Shown here one piece after another: positions 26,645 through 36,469 of a DNA stretch of 64,000 bases. Under the pieces are notes generated by a model. It made no database searches and was not told the origin of the DNA. It was given only the letters and a program-made list of their open reading frames with translations. A program made the translations under genes and the position numbers. Source of the DNA: an uncultured bacterium (GTDB lineage: Bacteria > Cyanobacteriota > Vampirovibrionia > Gastranaerophilales > Gastranaerophilaceae); the NCBI GenBank assembly GCA_949299935.1, contig CASGCE010000017.1, positions 1-64,000 on the forward strand. Direction: 5' to 3'. The stretch's first letter is position 1, and every line of letters starts with the position of its first letter.

Positions 26645-27535
26645 TTATAGTTCTTGTTCGTAACCAAAATTTTTGAGAGCAGATTGGTTTTTTCTCCAAT
26701 TTTTTTCTATTTTCACGTTTAATTCAAGGTAGACTTTTTTTTCAGTTATTTCTTCAAGCTCTTTTCTTGCCTCTGTGCCGATTTTTTTGAGCATACCTCC
26801 GGCTTTTCCTATTAAAATGCCTTTTTGACTTTTTGTTTCGCAATAAATTGAGGCATAAATCTTATCCATGCTCTCCTGTTCAATGTAATTTTCAATTTTA
26901 ACAGCGACTGAATGCGGGATTTCATCTGTGGTATTTAGAAGTATTTTTTCTCGAATTATTTCTTCTGTTATGTTGCGCATAGTTTCTTCCGTAATGGTTT
27001 CTTCAGGGTATAAAAATTTGCCTTCAGGAAGTTTTTTGAAAATATTTTTTAAGAGGGTATCAATATTTCTGCCTGTTTTTGCTGAAATTTTTATGATTGG
27101 GATATTCTTATCAAATAAAGTTTTATAGCTTAGTAAGTTTTCCTCAATTTTTGCAAGATTTTTTAGCTTATCTACTTTGTTCATAACAATTATTACAGGT
27201 ATACCTGTTTGTAAAAGATTCTGAGCAATCCACTTGTCACCCTTGCCTGCGGGTTCCGTACCATCTACTAAAAATAAAATTAAATCAGCATCCGGAATTG
27301 AAATTTTTGCTTCGTCAAGTAAAAATTCACCAAGTTTGTTTAAAGGTTTGTGAATACCCGGTGTGTCGATAAAAACTATTTGACCTTCTCCGGTTGTTAA
27401 TATTCCCTTAATCCTTCTTCTGGTTGTCTGTGCTTTGTCGGTTGCAATAACAATCTTTTGACCGAGTATTTGGTTTAACAAAGTCGATTTGCCTACATTT
27501 GGCCGGCCTATTATACTTGTAAATCCGCTTTTCAT
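26645..27535 (-). CDS. era: GTPase Era
   Basis: A 296-aa GTPase that binds the 3' end of 16S rRNA and checks 30S assembly. G1 GRPNVGKSTLLNQILGQK, G2 KAQTTRRRIKG, G3 DTPGIHKP, G4 NKVDK and G5 ISAKTG are all present, followed by a C-terminal KH domain (KGILIGKAGGMLKKIG). The length is normal. Upstream, TATAAT ends seven bases before ATG 27535 with only T between, so it is likely leaderless. Confidence 0.96.
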   Translation of the reverse strand: MKSGFTSIIGRPNVGKSTLLNQILGQKIVIATDKAQTTRRRIKGILTTGEGQIVFIDTPGIHKPLNKLGEFLLDEAKISIPDADLILFLVDGTEPAGKGDKWIAQNLLQTGIPVIIVMNKVDKLKNLAKIEENLLSYKTLFDKNIPIIKISAKTGRNIDTLLKNIFKKLPEGKFLYPEETITEETMRNITEEIIREKILLNTTDEIPHSVAVKIENYIEQESMDKIYASIYCETKSQKGILIGKAGGMLKKIGTEARKELEEITEKKVYLELNVKIEKNWRKNQSALKNFGYEQEL

Positions 27536-27642
27536 AAAAAAAATTATATCATAAAAGGTATCAAATTATTAAGAAACTAGCAATTTTTTTTTTGCTGCGT
27601 TATTATATTACCATGGGTGTAGTGTAATTTAACGGTAACGTG

Positions 27643-29505
27643 ATGGTTAATAAAAAAAATATATTAGTAAGCGCAATATTAATATTATCGACGTTTATCC
27701 CGTCATATGCATCAAGCCTTGTACAGATGGATATTAAAAAAACATCTGAAAGTGCTGTTGATGTTACGTTTTTCACTACGGAAATTGAAAATCGACCCTT
27801 GGTTACAAGAAAATCTAACAATAAATATGTTATTCTAATGCCCAGTGTGGCCGGAGATAAAACGTCTGCACCTGATTTGAGTGCTGTCAAAGATATAATC
27901 ACCAACGTTGATATTAAAAATGTTGATGACGGTATTAGCGGTTATACTAAAGTTACCTTTATCACCACCAAGCCCGTTAATATAAAAACTTACACGCAAA
28001 AGATTGCTCCTTTAACTTCTGAGGAAAAAGAAGCTAAGGCACTTATAGCTAAGGTAAAGGCTGATTCGCAGCAATCGGTTGTATCTTCGGAATCCAAAAA
28101 AGAAAATACTTCGGCAAAAACTCCAACAACAGGTAAAATCTTAAGTGCTGAAAATAAAAAACAAAACGGTATTACACATAGTAAAAAGTCTGTTCAACCC
28201 GTTAAAGCGGCGATTTTACCCGAAAAAATCAGTGAACCGATTAGTTCTGAACCTGCCGAAACTATTTCGAAAAATATGCCCTTAATACCTGATAAAGTTG
28301 AATCACTTACGCCTAAAGATATTGATAAATTTGATATTAAAGAAATTGAGAAAGTTGAAAAAATTGCATATTCCGATAACAGTAAAAAACCCTATAATGC
28401 TGGTTGGACAGTGGTTATTTTACCATTGTTGGCTTTGTACATGATGTTAAAAATGATAAAAAGCTCCGTTCATAGGTCAAAAGTATTGCGCGCGTCGTTT
28501 GCAGAGAATTTGTCACGTAAACCTTATGTTAAGAAAAATTATGACAATATCATCAATGATTCGGAATTAAATTGGCAAGAAAGATACCAGAAATTTGTTC
28601 AAGAATCCAACGGACAGATTAAAAACCGCAGGTATAACTTTATTAAGACAAATGATACGGTCAATAAAATTGATGAAAAACGTATTGAATTGGAAAATAC
28701 GCTATCAAAAACGCCTGAAATATATAAGCCTCATGAAATTGAAATACCGGAAGAACCCAAGCCAGAGGTGCAGTCTGAAGATAATGCTATTCAAAAGGAT
28801 TTGAATGAAATTAAACTTAAAGCTTTTGCAAAACCGTTATCACTTCATACATCTAACCGGAACAGAGTAAAAAAAGCTTTACCTAAGATGCCTCGTATGA
28901 AAGAAGGTAAGTTCGTAAAACTCGAGACAAATCCCTTAAATGCTACTTCCAGAAGGTTTAGAGATGCTAATTTAAAGGTTTCTGACTTAATCAAAACAGG
29001 AAGTCAATATATACCGAATGACACACAAGGAGTAAAACTTTCAGAGAAAGAACAAAATTATATAATGTCTTCTGTAGAGGAATATTTTGCACTTTTAGAC
29101 AAAGAACAGGCAAGGAAAATTACAAGGCAGGATAACGATTTATCAAAGAAGGTTGCAGCAAGTCTTGCACAGGTAAAACCGTCCATGAAAATGAAAAATA
29201 CAAATACAAAATTAGTTTCTAACCCGATTGAAAATAAAGATGATAATTACTTGGACGGTCTTGTAGTAAAATCAGGTTATAATATAGACGAGAACCGCGG
29301 TTTTTATCTTGTAAGTCTTGACGGCATTACGGCACTTGTTGGTCGTGTTAAGGAAGAAATTTTTGTTCTGAAAAAATTTGATGAAAACGTTAACAAGCTT
29401 CAGGTAAGACTTGACGAGGGGAACGTCTATATGGTAAAAGCCGGTGATTTTAAATCCTTGGTGGATGTAGATGAAAACAAGATGGGCGTCTTAATTGAGC
29501 TTTAG
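27643..29505 (+). CDS. Exported/membrane protein with AMIN-like N-terminal domain, 620 aa
   Basis: An N-terminal signal peptide (about residues 1-24, ends near SYASS) leads a small beta domain (25-125: VDVTFFTTE, KYVILMPS, YTKVTFITTKP) that resembles AMIN domains, which bind peptidoglycan or pili. A Ser/Lys/Pro-rich linker follows. A membrane helix lies at about 252-270 (GWTVVILPLLALYMMLKM), then a basic region and a C-terminal half with a predicted compact domain (GFYLVSLDGITALVGRVKEE). No family is certain. ATG 27643 is used; GTG 27640 is adjacent. The next gene starts 17 bases after its stop. Confidence 0.6.
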   Translation: MVNKKNILVSAILILSTFIPSYASSLVQMDIKKTSESAVDVTFFTTEIENRPLVTRKSNNKYVILMPSVAGDKTSAPDLSAVKDIITNVDIKNVDDGISGYTKVTFITTKPVNIKTYTQKIAPLTSEEKEAKALIAKVKADSQQSVVSSESKKENTSAKTPTTGKILSAENKKQNGITHSKKSVQPVKAAILPEKISEPISSEPAETISKNMPLIPDKVESLTPKDIDKFDIKEIEKVEKIAYSDNSKKPYNAGWTVVILPLLALYMMLKMIKSSVHRSKVLRASFAENLSRKPYVKKNYDNIINDSELNWQERYQKFVQESNGQIKNRRYNFIKTNDTVNKIDEKRIELENTLSKTPEIYKPHEIEIPEEPKPEVQSEDNAIQKDLNEIKLKAFAKPLSLHTSNRNRVKKALPKMPRMKEGKFVKLETNPLNATSRRFRDANLKVSDLIKTGSQYIPNDTQGVKLSEKEQNYIMSSVEEYFALLDKEQARKITRQDNDLSKKVAASLAQVKPSMKMKNTNTKLVSNPIENKDDNYLDGLVVKSGYNIDENRGFYLVSLDGITALVGRVKEEIFVLKKFDENVNKLQVRLDEGNVYMVKAGDFKSLVDVDENKMGVLIEL

Positions 29506-29521
29506 AACCTGCGGAGTTTGA

Positions 29522-30679
29522 ATGTATAAAAAGATTTTTACAATTTTAGGGATATTGGGAGCTTTTATTCTATGCACATTTATGTTGGTACAAAATTCCA
29601 ATGACGATAATAAAACGGTAATTCAATTTGCAAGTTGGGGCTCAAAGTCTGAAATTGATATTTTAAAACCGCTTTTAAATCGCTTTGAAGCTGAAAATCC
29701 TGATGTAAAAGTTGATTTTATGCATATTCCGCAAAATTATTTTCAAAAAATACATCTTTTATTTGCTTCAAATACTGCACCGGATGTTATCTTTATAAAT
29801 AACCATTATTTGCCTTTGTATGCCAATGCAGGTTTATTGGAGCCTTTGCAGGGAGATAACACTTTTTATAAAAAGGCTTTGGAGTCTATGTCTTGGGGGA
29901 ATACCCTGTATGCAATACCTCGGGATATATCTAATTTGGTAATTTTTTATAACAAAGATATTTTTGATAAAAATGGCATTGCATATCCCGAATCGGATTG
30001 GACATTCAGTGAGTTTTTAAAAATCTCACAGGAGCTTACAAAAGAAGGTGTTTGGGGTGTAAGTTTTGAGGAGGAGGCTTTATTTTATCTGCCCTACTTG
30101 ATGAGTGAGGGAGGTGGAATATTGTCAGATGACCTTTCAAGATTGATTATAAATGATGACAAAAGTCAAAAGGGCTTGAAGTTTTACGCTGATTTGAGAA
30201 AGAAATACCATGTGGCGCCGCTAAGAGAAGAAAGTGCGAGTGCTACAATGGCACAGATGTTTTTGCAGGGTAAGATTGCAATGCATCTTTCGGGACGCTG
30301 GCTTGTTCCAAAATATCGTGAGGATGCTGATTTTGACTGGGATGTCGTACAATTTCCCAAAGGTGAAAACGGTAGCGTTGTGCCTTTGGACACTTCGGGC
30401 TGGGCTGTTTCCAAACAGTCCAAGCATAAAATTGAAGCAAGAAAACTTGTTGATTTTTTATCGTCAAAGGAAAGTATTCAGCAATTTGCATTGGGTGGTT
30501 TGATTGTTCCGGCAAGAAAAGATGTTGCAGAAAGTATTTATTTTTTGGATAACAAAAAGCCTTTGCATGCTCGGGTTTTCCTTGACGCTATAATAACCTC
30601 TAAACCTACTCCCGTTTCGGTTGACTATAAAGAAATTCTGGATAACTTGAAGGGTAAGTTTGAATATTTGTTTAATTAA
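29522..30679 (+). CDS. ABC transporter sugar-binding protein (family 1)
   Basis: A 385-aa extracellular solute-binding protein of the sugar/glycerol-phosphate type. There is an N-terminal hydrophobic anchor (residues 5-24); a Cys lies in it but not in a good lipobox, so it may stay membrane-tethered. Family features: IQFASWGSKSEIDIL, FEAENPDVKVDFMHIP, APDVIFINNHYLPLYANAGLLEPL, LQGKIAMHLSGRW and LDTSGWAVSKQSK. The partner permeases are not nearby; the only ABC ATPase in view, at 44483-45475, belongs to the UgpC/MsmX group that serves such binding proteins. It follows the AMIN-like gene. Confidence 0.88.
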   Translation: MYKKIFTILGILGAFILCTFMLVQNSNDDNKTVIQFASWGSKSEIDILKPLLNRFEAENPDVKVDFMHIPQNYFQKIHLLFASNTAPDVIFINNHYLPLYANAGLLEPLQGDNTFYKKALESMSWGNTLYAIPRDISNLVIFYNKDIFDKNGIAYPESDWTFSEFLKISQELTKEGVWGVSFEEEALFYLPYLMSEGGGILSDDLSRLIINDDKSQKGLKFYADLRKKYHVAPLREESASATMAQMFLQGKIAMHLSGRWLVPKYREDADFDWDVVQFPKGENGSVVPLDTSGWAVSKQSKHKIEARKLVDFLSSKESIQQFALGGLIVPARKDVAESIYFLDNKKPLHARVFLDAIITSKPTPVSVDYKEILDNLKGKFEYLFN

Positions 30680-30757
30680 TCTAAGTGACAACAGAAGTAC
30701 TAATGAGTAATTTGAAAAATATTACCTTATTTGTCCTCTTTGTGGTAAAATCCTTGT

Positions 30758-31570
30758 ATGAGAGATTATGATTTTTATGTGGTTCCGACTCCAATCGGTA
30801 ACCTGGCTGATATCACCATAAGGGCTGTTGATGTTTTAAAAGCTGTTGATTTAATTGCATGTGAGGATGTTAGAGTTACTCAAAAGCTTCTTAACCATTT
30901 TGATATTAAAACAAAATGTATTTCGTATCATAAATTTAACGAAAAAGAGCGCGTTAGTTTACTTATAAATACTCTCAATGAAGGTAAGAAAATCGCGCTT
31001 GTTTCAGATGCGGGTACTCCATTAATATGTGATCCCGGTTCCGTTATTGTGCAGGAATTGAGAAAACGCGGAATAAAAATTACGTCCCTGCCGGGTGCTA
31101 ATGCGGTTACTACTTTTTTGTCACAAATACCAAGATGCAACGAGCAGTTTTCTTTCGTCGGATTTCTGCCTAAAACTTCACCTTTGATAGAAGAAATTAT
31201 TAATAAATATAAATATTTTGATATGGTTTTTTATGATTCCCCTAATAGGATTATGAAAACTTTGGAAATTGTCCAAAAGGTTCGTCCTACCTGTTTCGTA
31301 GCCATTGGCAGAGAATTGACTAAGATTTTTGAAGATGTTGTTGTAGATACCGTTTCAAATGTAATTCAATATTTTAAAAATAGTAATGTTAAAGGTGAAA
31401 TCGTCGGTATGATATATGGTGAAACCGCGATGTCACATGATATTAACCTTGATGATAAAATAAAACTTTTGTTAGATAAAAATTTTAAAGCAAAAGAAAT
31501 TTCTTTAATTTTATCATCACTCTATAAAGTTAATAAAAATGACGTTTACAAGCGAATTTTAAATATTTAA
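30758..31570 (+). CDS. rsmI: 16S rRNA (cytidine1402-2'-O)-methyltransferase RsmI
   Basis: A 270-aa tetrapyrrole-methylase-fold enzyme that 2'-O-methylates C1402 of 16S rRNA. Signatures: VPTPIGNLADITIRAVDVLK, DAGTPLICDPG, TSLPGANAVTTFL, FVGFLPK and YDSPNRIMKTL. The length is normal. A TAAAAT box (30746-30751) ends six bases before ATG 30758 with a TTACCT -35 candidate, so it appears leaderless. Confidence 0.95.
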   Translation: MRDYDFYVVPTPIGNLADITIRAVDVLKAVDLIACEDVRVTQKLLNHFDIKTKCISYHKFNEKERVSLLINTLNEGKKIALVSDAGTPLICDPGSVIVQELRKRGIKITSLPGANAVTTFLSQIPRCNEQFSFVGFLPKTSPLIEEIINKYKYFDMVFYDSPNRIMKTLEIVQKVRPTCFVAIGRELTKIFEDVVVDTVSNVIQYFKNSNVKGEIVGMIYGETAMSHDINLDDKIKLLLDKNFKAKEISLILSSLYKVNKNDVYKRILNI

Positions 31571-31599
31571 AAAAAACAATCCAAATGTATTATTTTTCT

Positions 31600-31627
31600 T
31601 TGTTTTTTTAAGGGTTTGTGGTATAAT
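31600..31627 (+). promoter_or_regulatory. Promoter of the bamA-skp-udp cluster
   Basis: TTGTTT (31600-31605), 16-base spacer, TATAAT (31622-31627). It overlaps a longer in-frame TTG start, which argues for the downstream TTG 31667 as the real bamA start. Confidence 0.6.
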
Positions 31628-31666
31628 TTTGTTAAGGATAGTAGAAGTTTTAAGGAACCTGGATTC

Positions 31667-33646
31667 TTGATTTTTCATAACAAAACTTATAAGTTAATAT
31701 TAACCCTGTTTTTGCTATTGGCATTTCCCCTTAATGCTTTTGCTTTCGGTGATTTTTGGGGTAGAAAAAGTATAGATCCTGATGTACAGGAAAAACAGGA
31801 GCTGATGGAACAAGATAATGCTACGGAATCCGTTTCGGAACCGACAGAACTTCATGCTGAATCCAGCCCTCAACAGGCCGTAAATAAAGAAGAAAAAATT
31901 ATTAAAGATATTGAATTATACGGTTTAAACGCGCTTAATCCCGAGGATATTCTTGCGAAAATGACATTGCAAAAAGGTTCAGCATATAGTCGTGATATAG
32001 TTCAAACTGATTTAAAGGCCATATATCAACTCGGTTATTTTACGGAAAATATGAAAGCAATACCTGTTAATAATTCCGATGGTACAGTTACACTAAAGAT
32101 TATTGTAGAAGAAAACCTTCCGGTTAAGGATTTTACAATTGAAGGGAATACGGTAGTTTCTACTGAGGAAATTCTTAATTGTCTTTTACCAATGAAAGGC
32201 AAGCCGCAAAATGTTGCACAAATAAACGAGGCAATTTACGATATTCAGGACGTATACTCCTCTAAGGGATATATTTTGTCAAGGGTTGAATCTGTAACGG
32301 ATGATCCTGACGGCACAATCAATATCGCCATAAAAGAAGGTAAAATAAATAAGATTATGATACAGGGGAATGAAAAAACAAAAGATTATGTTATAGAAAG
32401 AAATGTTTTGACTGAACCCGGCATGATATACAATGAGAATCTTATAAAAGAAGATCTTGTAAGATTGTATGCATCTCAGGCATTTAAGGATGTGACAAGA
32501 GAAATAGAGCCGACTATTGAGGATCCGGATTTATATGACGTTACTATAAAAGTTGAAGAACAACGAACAGCAAGTATATCTGTAGGTGGTGGTATTGACA
32601 CGGTTACCGGTGTTTTCGGATCATTGGGAATTGCTGAAAATAATTTTAGAGGCCGGAACCAGCGTTTGGCATTAAATGGTTTGGTTGGTACGGGTGTTAT
32701 GCTGAATGATGCTTCAGTTAAGGATCACATGAATATTCAGGCTGAATTAAGTTTTTTTGAACCGTATTTCTTTAATTCCGAGAACTCGTTAATGTCTAAA
32801 ATATTTTTTAGAGATTTTGGCAGTTACCAGGTGCCACTGGCAATCGAACAAAGAATTGGCGCGGAAGCAACTGTAGCACATAGGATTAAAAGCAATAGAC
32901 ATGCTACGGCAACTTTCTCTCTCGGAGTTGAGAACGTAGATGTTAAAGAGGGTGATTTTCACAAAATTTCAAGTTTATACAACAAATATAACATCCCGAT
33001 AAGTCGGCGCGCCGAACAGCTTGAAGGCGGTTTGTTTATGTCATTAAGTCCTGCATTGATTTATGATACGAGGGATTCCGCTACCGTTACACGACGTGGC
33101 ACCTTGGCAAGTATCAGGTTTGATGAGGCAATCGGACTCGATGGTTTTGATAAAACCCATGGTAAGCTTACAGGTATGATTAAACAATATATCCCTGTGG
33201 GTAAAAAGTCATCTTTGTCTTTTACGGCTAAGGCCGGCGGGAAAATCCACGGTGATAATATGCCCGATGTTATGGCATACCGCTTAGGAGGCCCTTATAC
33301 AATAAGAGGTTTTAAAATGAGTGGTGTCGGTACAGGTAATGCTTTTGTAATGGGTTCTGCTGAATTCGCTACTCCAATACCGTTTGTTGACCGTACAAGA
33401 ATTAAATTCCTTAATAACGTAAGATTGACGGCGTTTGTCGATGCCGGTAAAATATTTGACGGAACTATATCTGACACGTTGTATGACAGACCTATGTATG
33501 CTGTGTCTGCAGGTGTCGGTGTGAAACTATACATCCCGGGAATGGGACCTTTGTCTGTGGACTACGGTATTCCACTTACAAATCCGGGTAGCAACGGTTC
33601 TAAAAATGGATACTTTACATTTGGTGTAGGTGATTTAATGTACTAA
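31667..33646 (+). CDS. bamA: Outer membrane protein assembly factor BamA/Omp85
   Basis: A 659-aa outer-membrane insertase. TTG 31667 is chosen: AAGGA lies ten bases upstream, and it starts directly with a good signal peptide (ILTLFLLLAFPLNAFA, cleavage about residue 24). Three POTRA domains follow (IKDIELYGLNAL, VKDFTIEGNTVV and INKIMIQGNEKT mark their first strands), then a 16-strand barrel with the lid-loop motif TIRGF and a terminal aromatic-ended strand (FTFGVGDLMY). Three POTRAs is the cyanobacterial arrangement; proteobacteria have five. Followed by skp 17 bases later. Confidence 0.93.
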   Translation: MIFHNKTYKLILTLFLLLAFPLNAFAFGDFWGRKSIDPDVQEKQELMEQDNATESVSEPTELHAESSPQQAVNKEEKIIKDIELYGLNALNPEDILAKMTLQKGSAYSRDIVQTDLKAIYQLGYFTENMKAIPVNNSDGTVTLKIIVEENLPVKDFTIEGNTVVSTEEILNCLLPMKGKPQNVAQINEAIYDIQDVYSSKGYILSRVESVTDDPDGTINIAIKEGKINKIMIQGNEKTKDYVIERNVLTEPGMIYNENLIKEDLVRLYASQAFKDVTREIEPTIEDPDLYDVTIKVEEQRTASISVGGGIDTVTGVFGSLGIAENNFRGRNQRLALNGLVGTGVMLNDASVKDHMNIQAELSFFEPYFFNSENSLMSKIFFRDFGSYQVPLAIEQRIGAEATVAHRIKSNRHATATFSLGVENVDVKEGDFHKISSLYNKYNIPISRRAEQLEGGLFMSLSPALIYDTRDSATVTRRGTLASIRFDEAIGLDGFDKTHGKLTGMIKQYIPVGKKSSLSFTAKAGGKIHGDNMPDVMAYRLGGPYTIRGFKMSGVGTGNAFVMGSAEFATPIPFVDRTRIKFLNNVRLTAFVDAGKIFDGTISDTLYDRPMYAVSAGVGVKLYIPGMGPLSVDYGIPLTNPGSNGSKNGYFTFGVGDLMY

Positions 33647-33663
33647 TAAGGAGGTTTATAAAA

Positions 33664-34116
33664 ATGAAAAGATTGAAAGTGGTAACTTTATTTGTGGCGG
33701 TGTGTGCGGCGTTTATGCTGAAAGCTGAAGCTGCCGGTGTTGGTTTTATTGACTATCAAAAAGTGCAAGAAAATTATTCTTTTGCATTACAAGCTGTTAA
33801 AGAAGTTGATGCCAAAGGGCTTGAGCTTCAGCAGTATATGGTTGATAAAGAAAAACAATACAAATCTTTAGATACTCCGCTTAAAAAGAAAAACTTTGAA
33901 GATGCTACTGCTCGTGAATTTAAGGCTAAAGAAGAAGCTTATTTAAAACTTAAAATGTCTAAGGAAGAACAAATTTACAAAAAAATTCAGGCAGCAACAA
34001 AAGATGTTATGGTTGAACAAAAACTCGATACTATAGTTGATTTCAGAGTAATTTTTGTTGGCGGTTTGGATGTAACTGATCTTGTTATTCAAAAACTTAA
34101 AAGCGGAAAATACTAA
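33664..34116 (+). CDS. skp: Periplasmic chaperone Skp/OmpH family
   Basis: A 150-aa protein with a signal peptide (VVTLFVAVCAAFMLKAEA) and a long central coiled coil (KEKQYKSLDTPLKKKNF to AYLKLKMSKEEQIYKK), the tentacles of this trimeric holdase, capped by a small beta domain (VGFIDYQKVQENY and KLDTIVDFRVIFVGGLDVT). It would carry outer-membrane proteins to BamA, encoded just upstream. AAGGAGG lies nine bases from ATG 33664. Confidence 0.9.
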   Translation: MKRLKVVTLFVAVCAAFMLKAEAAGVGFIDYQKVQENYSFALQAVKEVDAKGLELQQYMVDKEKQYKSLDTPLKKKNFEDATAREFKAKEEAYLKLKMSKEEQIYKKIQAATKDVMVEQKLDTIVDFRVIFVGGLDVTDLVIQKLKSGKY

Positions 34117-34128
34117 TAAGGAGGGAAA

Positions 34129-34899
34129 ATGAAATATTCCCAAAACGGTGAACAGTACCATATTGGTTTAAAAAATGGTGATGTGGGCAAATACGTTATT
34201 TTGCCGGGAGATCCAAAGCGTTGCAAAAAAATTGCGGAATACTTTGACGATGCAAAATTGGTTGCTGATAATAGGGAATATACGACTTATACCGGTTTTT
34301 TAAATGGAGTAAAAGTCAGTGTTACCTCAACAGGTATAGGCGGGCCTTCCGCTGCAATAGCTATTCAGGAATTGGTAAATGTCGGTGCTGATACTTTTAT
34401 CAGAGTCGGAACTTGCGGTGGGATTGATATAAATGTAAAAGGCGGTGATGTGGTTATTGCGACAGGTGCTATTCGTATGGAAGGTACCAGTAAAGAATAT
34501 GCACCCGTTGAATTCCCTGCAATCGCTAATTTGGATGTTGTTAATGCGCTTGTTTATTCTGCCGGAAAACTTGGCTATAATTTCCATGTTGGTGTGGTAG
34601 AATGTAAGGATTCTTTTTACGGGCAACATAATCCGGATATTATGCCGGTAAGTTATGAGCTTACTAACAAGTGGGAGGCTTGGAAACGTCTTGGTTGTCT
34701 TGCTTCTGAAATGGAGTCGGCTGCATTGTTTGTTATTGCCAGTTTTCTTAAGGTGAAAGTCGGTTCTGTATTTTTGACGGTCGCAAATCAGGAAAGAGAT
34801 AAACAAAACTTGGAAAATCCTGTTGTCCACGATACTGAAAAAGCTATAAAAACCGCGGTTGAAGCATTGAAAGTTCTCATTGCTAAAGATAAGGAATAA
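34129..34899 (+). CDS. udp: Uridine phosphorylase
   Basis: A 256-aa nucleoside phosphorylase of the PNP/UDP family. Seen: [15 protein letters not shown] (phosphate loop), [30 protein letters not shown], and [22 protein letters not shown], where Glu and Met contact the ribose. GQHNPDIMP matches uridine-specific members. It releases ribose-1-phosphate and uracil for salvage. An AAGGAGGG site precedes ATG 34129, 12 bases after the skp stop. Four bases after its stop the next start codon follows, with an AAGGAAT ribosome binding site inside its last codons. Confidence 0.92.
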   Translation: MKYSQNGEQYHIGLKNGDVGKYVILPGDPKRCKKIAEYFDDAKLVADNREYTTYTGFLNGVKVSVTSTGIGGPSAAIAIQELVNVGADTFIRVGTCGGIDINVKGGDVVIATGAIRMEGTSKEYAPVEFPAIANLDVVNALVYSAGKLGYNFHVGVVECKDSFYGQHNPDIMPVSYELTNKWEAWKRLGCLASEMESAALFVIASFLKVKVGSVFLTVANQERDKQNLENPVVHDTEKAIKTAVEALKVLIAKDKE

Positions 34900-34903
34900 A
34901 ATT

Positions 34904-36376
34904 ATGTATAACAAAAATAAAACTCAATATATTGTGAAAACTTGTTCGGGCGAAAATGTTCAGGATTTACAAAATTTGTTAAATGAGATGTCTTTGAATG
35001 GCTGGGAATTGTATAGTATGCAGGAAGTCGAAGGAGATGAGGGCGTCATATTTAATTGTATATTTATGACTACTTCAAAATTGGGAAATGATGCTGCCGA
35101 TGCTGATGTTATAAATATTTCTACATTTAAGAGCCAGATGGAAAAGATGCTTTCGCCTAAACTTACACCGTACGAAACCTGTCTTGAAATTCAATCAAAA
35201 ATTAGACACCAAAAAGACAAAATAGCTAAAATCAAGCTTGAATTGGATGGAGCAGATCCCTCAAGCAGAAAAAAGCTTAATGATAAGATTTCTGCCGGTT
35301 TAAAAGAACTTGACGATTTGAAGATAAAGCTTGCTAAGGCAACTTCTCCGGATGTTATGTACGCAAAATTAGGTGAAGAAAAGCTGTCTATCAATTTAAG
35401 TGAAGAACTTTTAGGTTATGTTGATGAGGACAGGAATTCTCAAGAAGAAGAGCTTATCGCTGAAACCGTAAAATCTCGGTTAAAATTAACTGAGGAAATA
35501 GGTTATGTTATCCCTAAAATAATTTTCAAAGATGATGAGAATCTTAATCCGTTTGAATTTTGTATAAAAGTCAGAGGAATGGAAGTTTTCCGCACTATGA
35601 TTTATCCTGATTATTTGATGTTTTATAAAGATGAATTAAAGTTGGAAAAGAAAATAAAAAATTCTATACATGATATTGACAAAATAACAGGTAAGGAAAT
35701 AGTTTGGTTGCCAAAGGATAAAACAAAAAATTTCTGGTATCACGGATTGATGGGCTCAGAATATATAGCAAAAGCCTTGGAATATATCGCTGTTAAGTAT
35801 GTAGATGAGCTGTTGGATTATGAAGATTTGGACAAGTATATTGAAGTCGTTAATAATTTTAATCCATTTTTGGTAGAAAATGTAATCCCGGATTTTATAT
35901 CACTGGCAGATTTAAGATATATATTGACAAGTTTAATTAGAGAAAGAGTCTCGGTAAAGGATTTGATATATATATTTGAAAAAATTAATGATTATGCTGA
36001 AGATAGTATAAAATCTGATTTGTTGAAAAAAATAAGACTTGCTCTTTCCGGTAAAATATGTAAAAAGTACGAAAATGAAGGGGGTTTAATAAGTGTATTT
36101 GAATTGTCTGATAAAACTTACGAAGAAATATTGGTAAGTTTTGAAGATGGTGAGGACGCAGTTGTAAAAATTGATGGTGAATTCTCTGAGGGTTTGGCAA
36201 ATAAAATTATTAAAAAATCCAAAAAACTTGGGGTTGATGAACCAAAATTGCTGGTACCAATGGATTATAGACATTTGTTTTTCGGACTTTTATCTTTGTA
36301 TATAAACAATATTGTTGTGCTTGCTAATGAAGAAATAGGTTGTAATACTAAGCTTGAAATATTAGGAGAAATTTAG
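34904..36376 (+). CDS. Soluble FlhA/SctV cytoplasmic-domain protein (FHIPEP), no membrane part
   Basis: A 490-aa protein. Residues about 4-55 resemble a DUF4177-like small domain (NLLNEMSLNGWELYSMQ). Residues 60-160 are a linker with a coiled coil. From about 165 to the end it follows the whole FlhA cytoplasmic domain: LTEEIGYVIPKIIF, NPFEFCIKVRGMEVFRTMIYPD, then a ring-forming middle (ENVIPDFISLADLRYILTSL, RERVSVKDLIYIFEKINDYA), and a final PKLLVPMDYRHLFF ending in NEEIGCNTKLEILGEI. Normal FlhA has eight membrane helices before this domain; here there is none. It cannot itself be an export gate. AAGGAAT precedes ATG 34904. Tight spacing puts it in the bamA-skp-udp transcript. Confidence 0.8.
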   Translation: MYNKNKTQYIVKTCSGENVQDLQNLLNEMSLNGWELYSMQEVEGDEGVIFNCIFMTTSKLGNDAADADVINISTFKSQMEKMLSPKLTPYETCLEIQSKIRHQKDKIAKIKLELDGADPSSRKKLNDKISAGLKELDDLKIKLAKATSPDVMYAKLGEEKLSINLSEELLGYVDEDRNSQEEELIAETVKSRLKLTEEIGYVIPKIIFKDDENLNPFEFCIKVRGMEVFRTMIYPDYLMFYKDELKLEKKIKNSIHDIDKITGKEIVWLPKDKTKNFWYHGLMGSEYIAKALEYIAVKYVDELLDYEDLDKYIEVVNNFNPFLVENVIPDFISLADLRYILTSLIRERVSVKDLIYIFEKINDYAEDSIKSDLLKKIRLALSGKICKKYENEGGLISVFELSDKTYEEILVSFEDGEDAVVKIDGEFSEGLANKIIKKSKKLGVDEPKLLVPMDYRHLFFGLLSLYINNIVVLANEEIGCNTKLEILGEI

Positions 36377-36469
36377 CCCGTAGGTATATTTTTCTGAAGC
36401 TTAAGATAGTCTGGCAGATTTTCAAGGTAAGCTGTGTAAAAATAAAAAATTTGATTTAAAAAAATTAAA

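Noticed and set aside
34327-34914. A long 195-codon frame on the minus strand opposite udp
   Set aside because: It is the mirror of a strongly supported enzyme gene, has a Phe/Ile/Asn-rich composition and no ribosome binding site.
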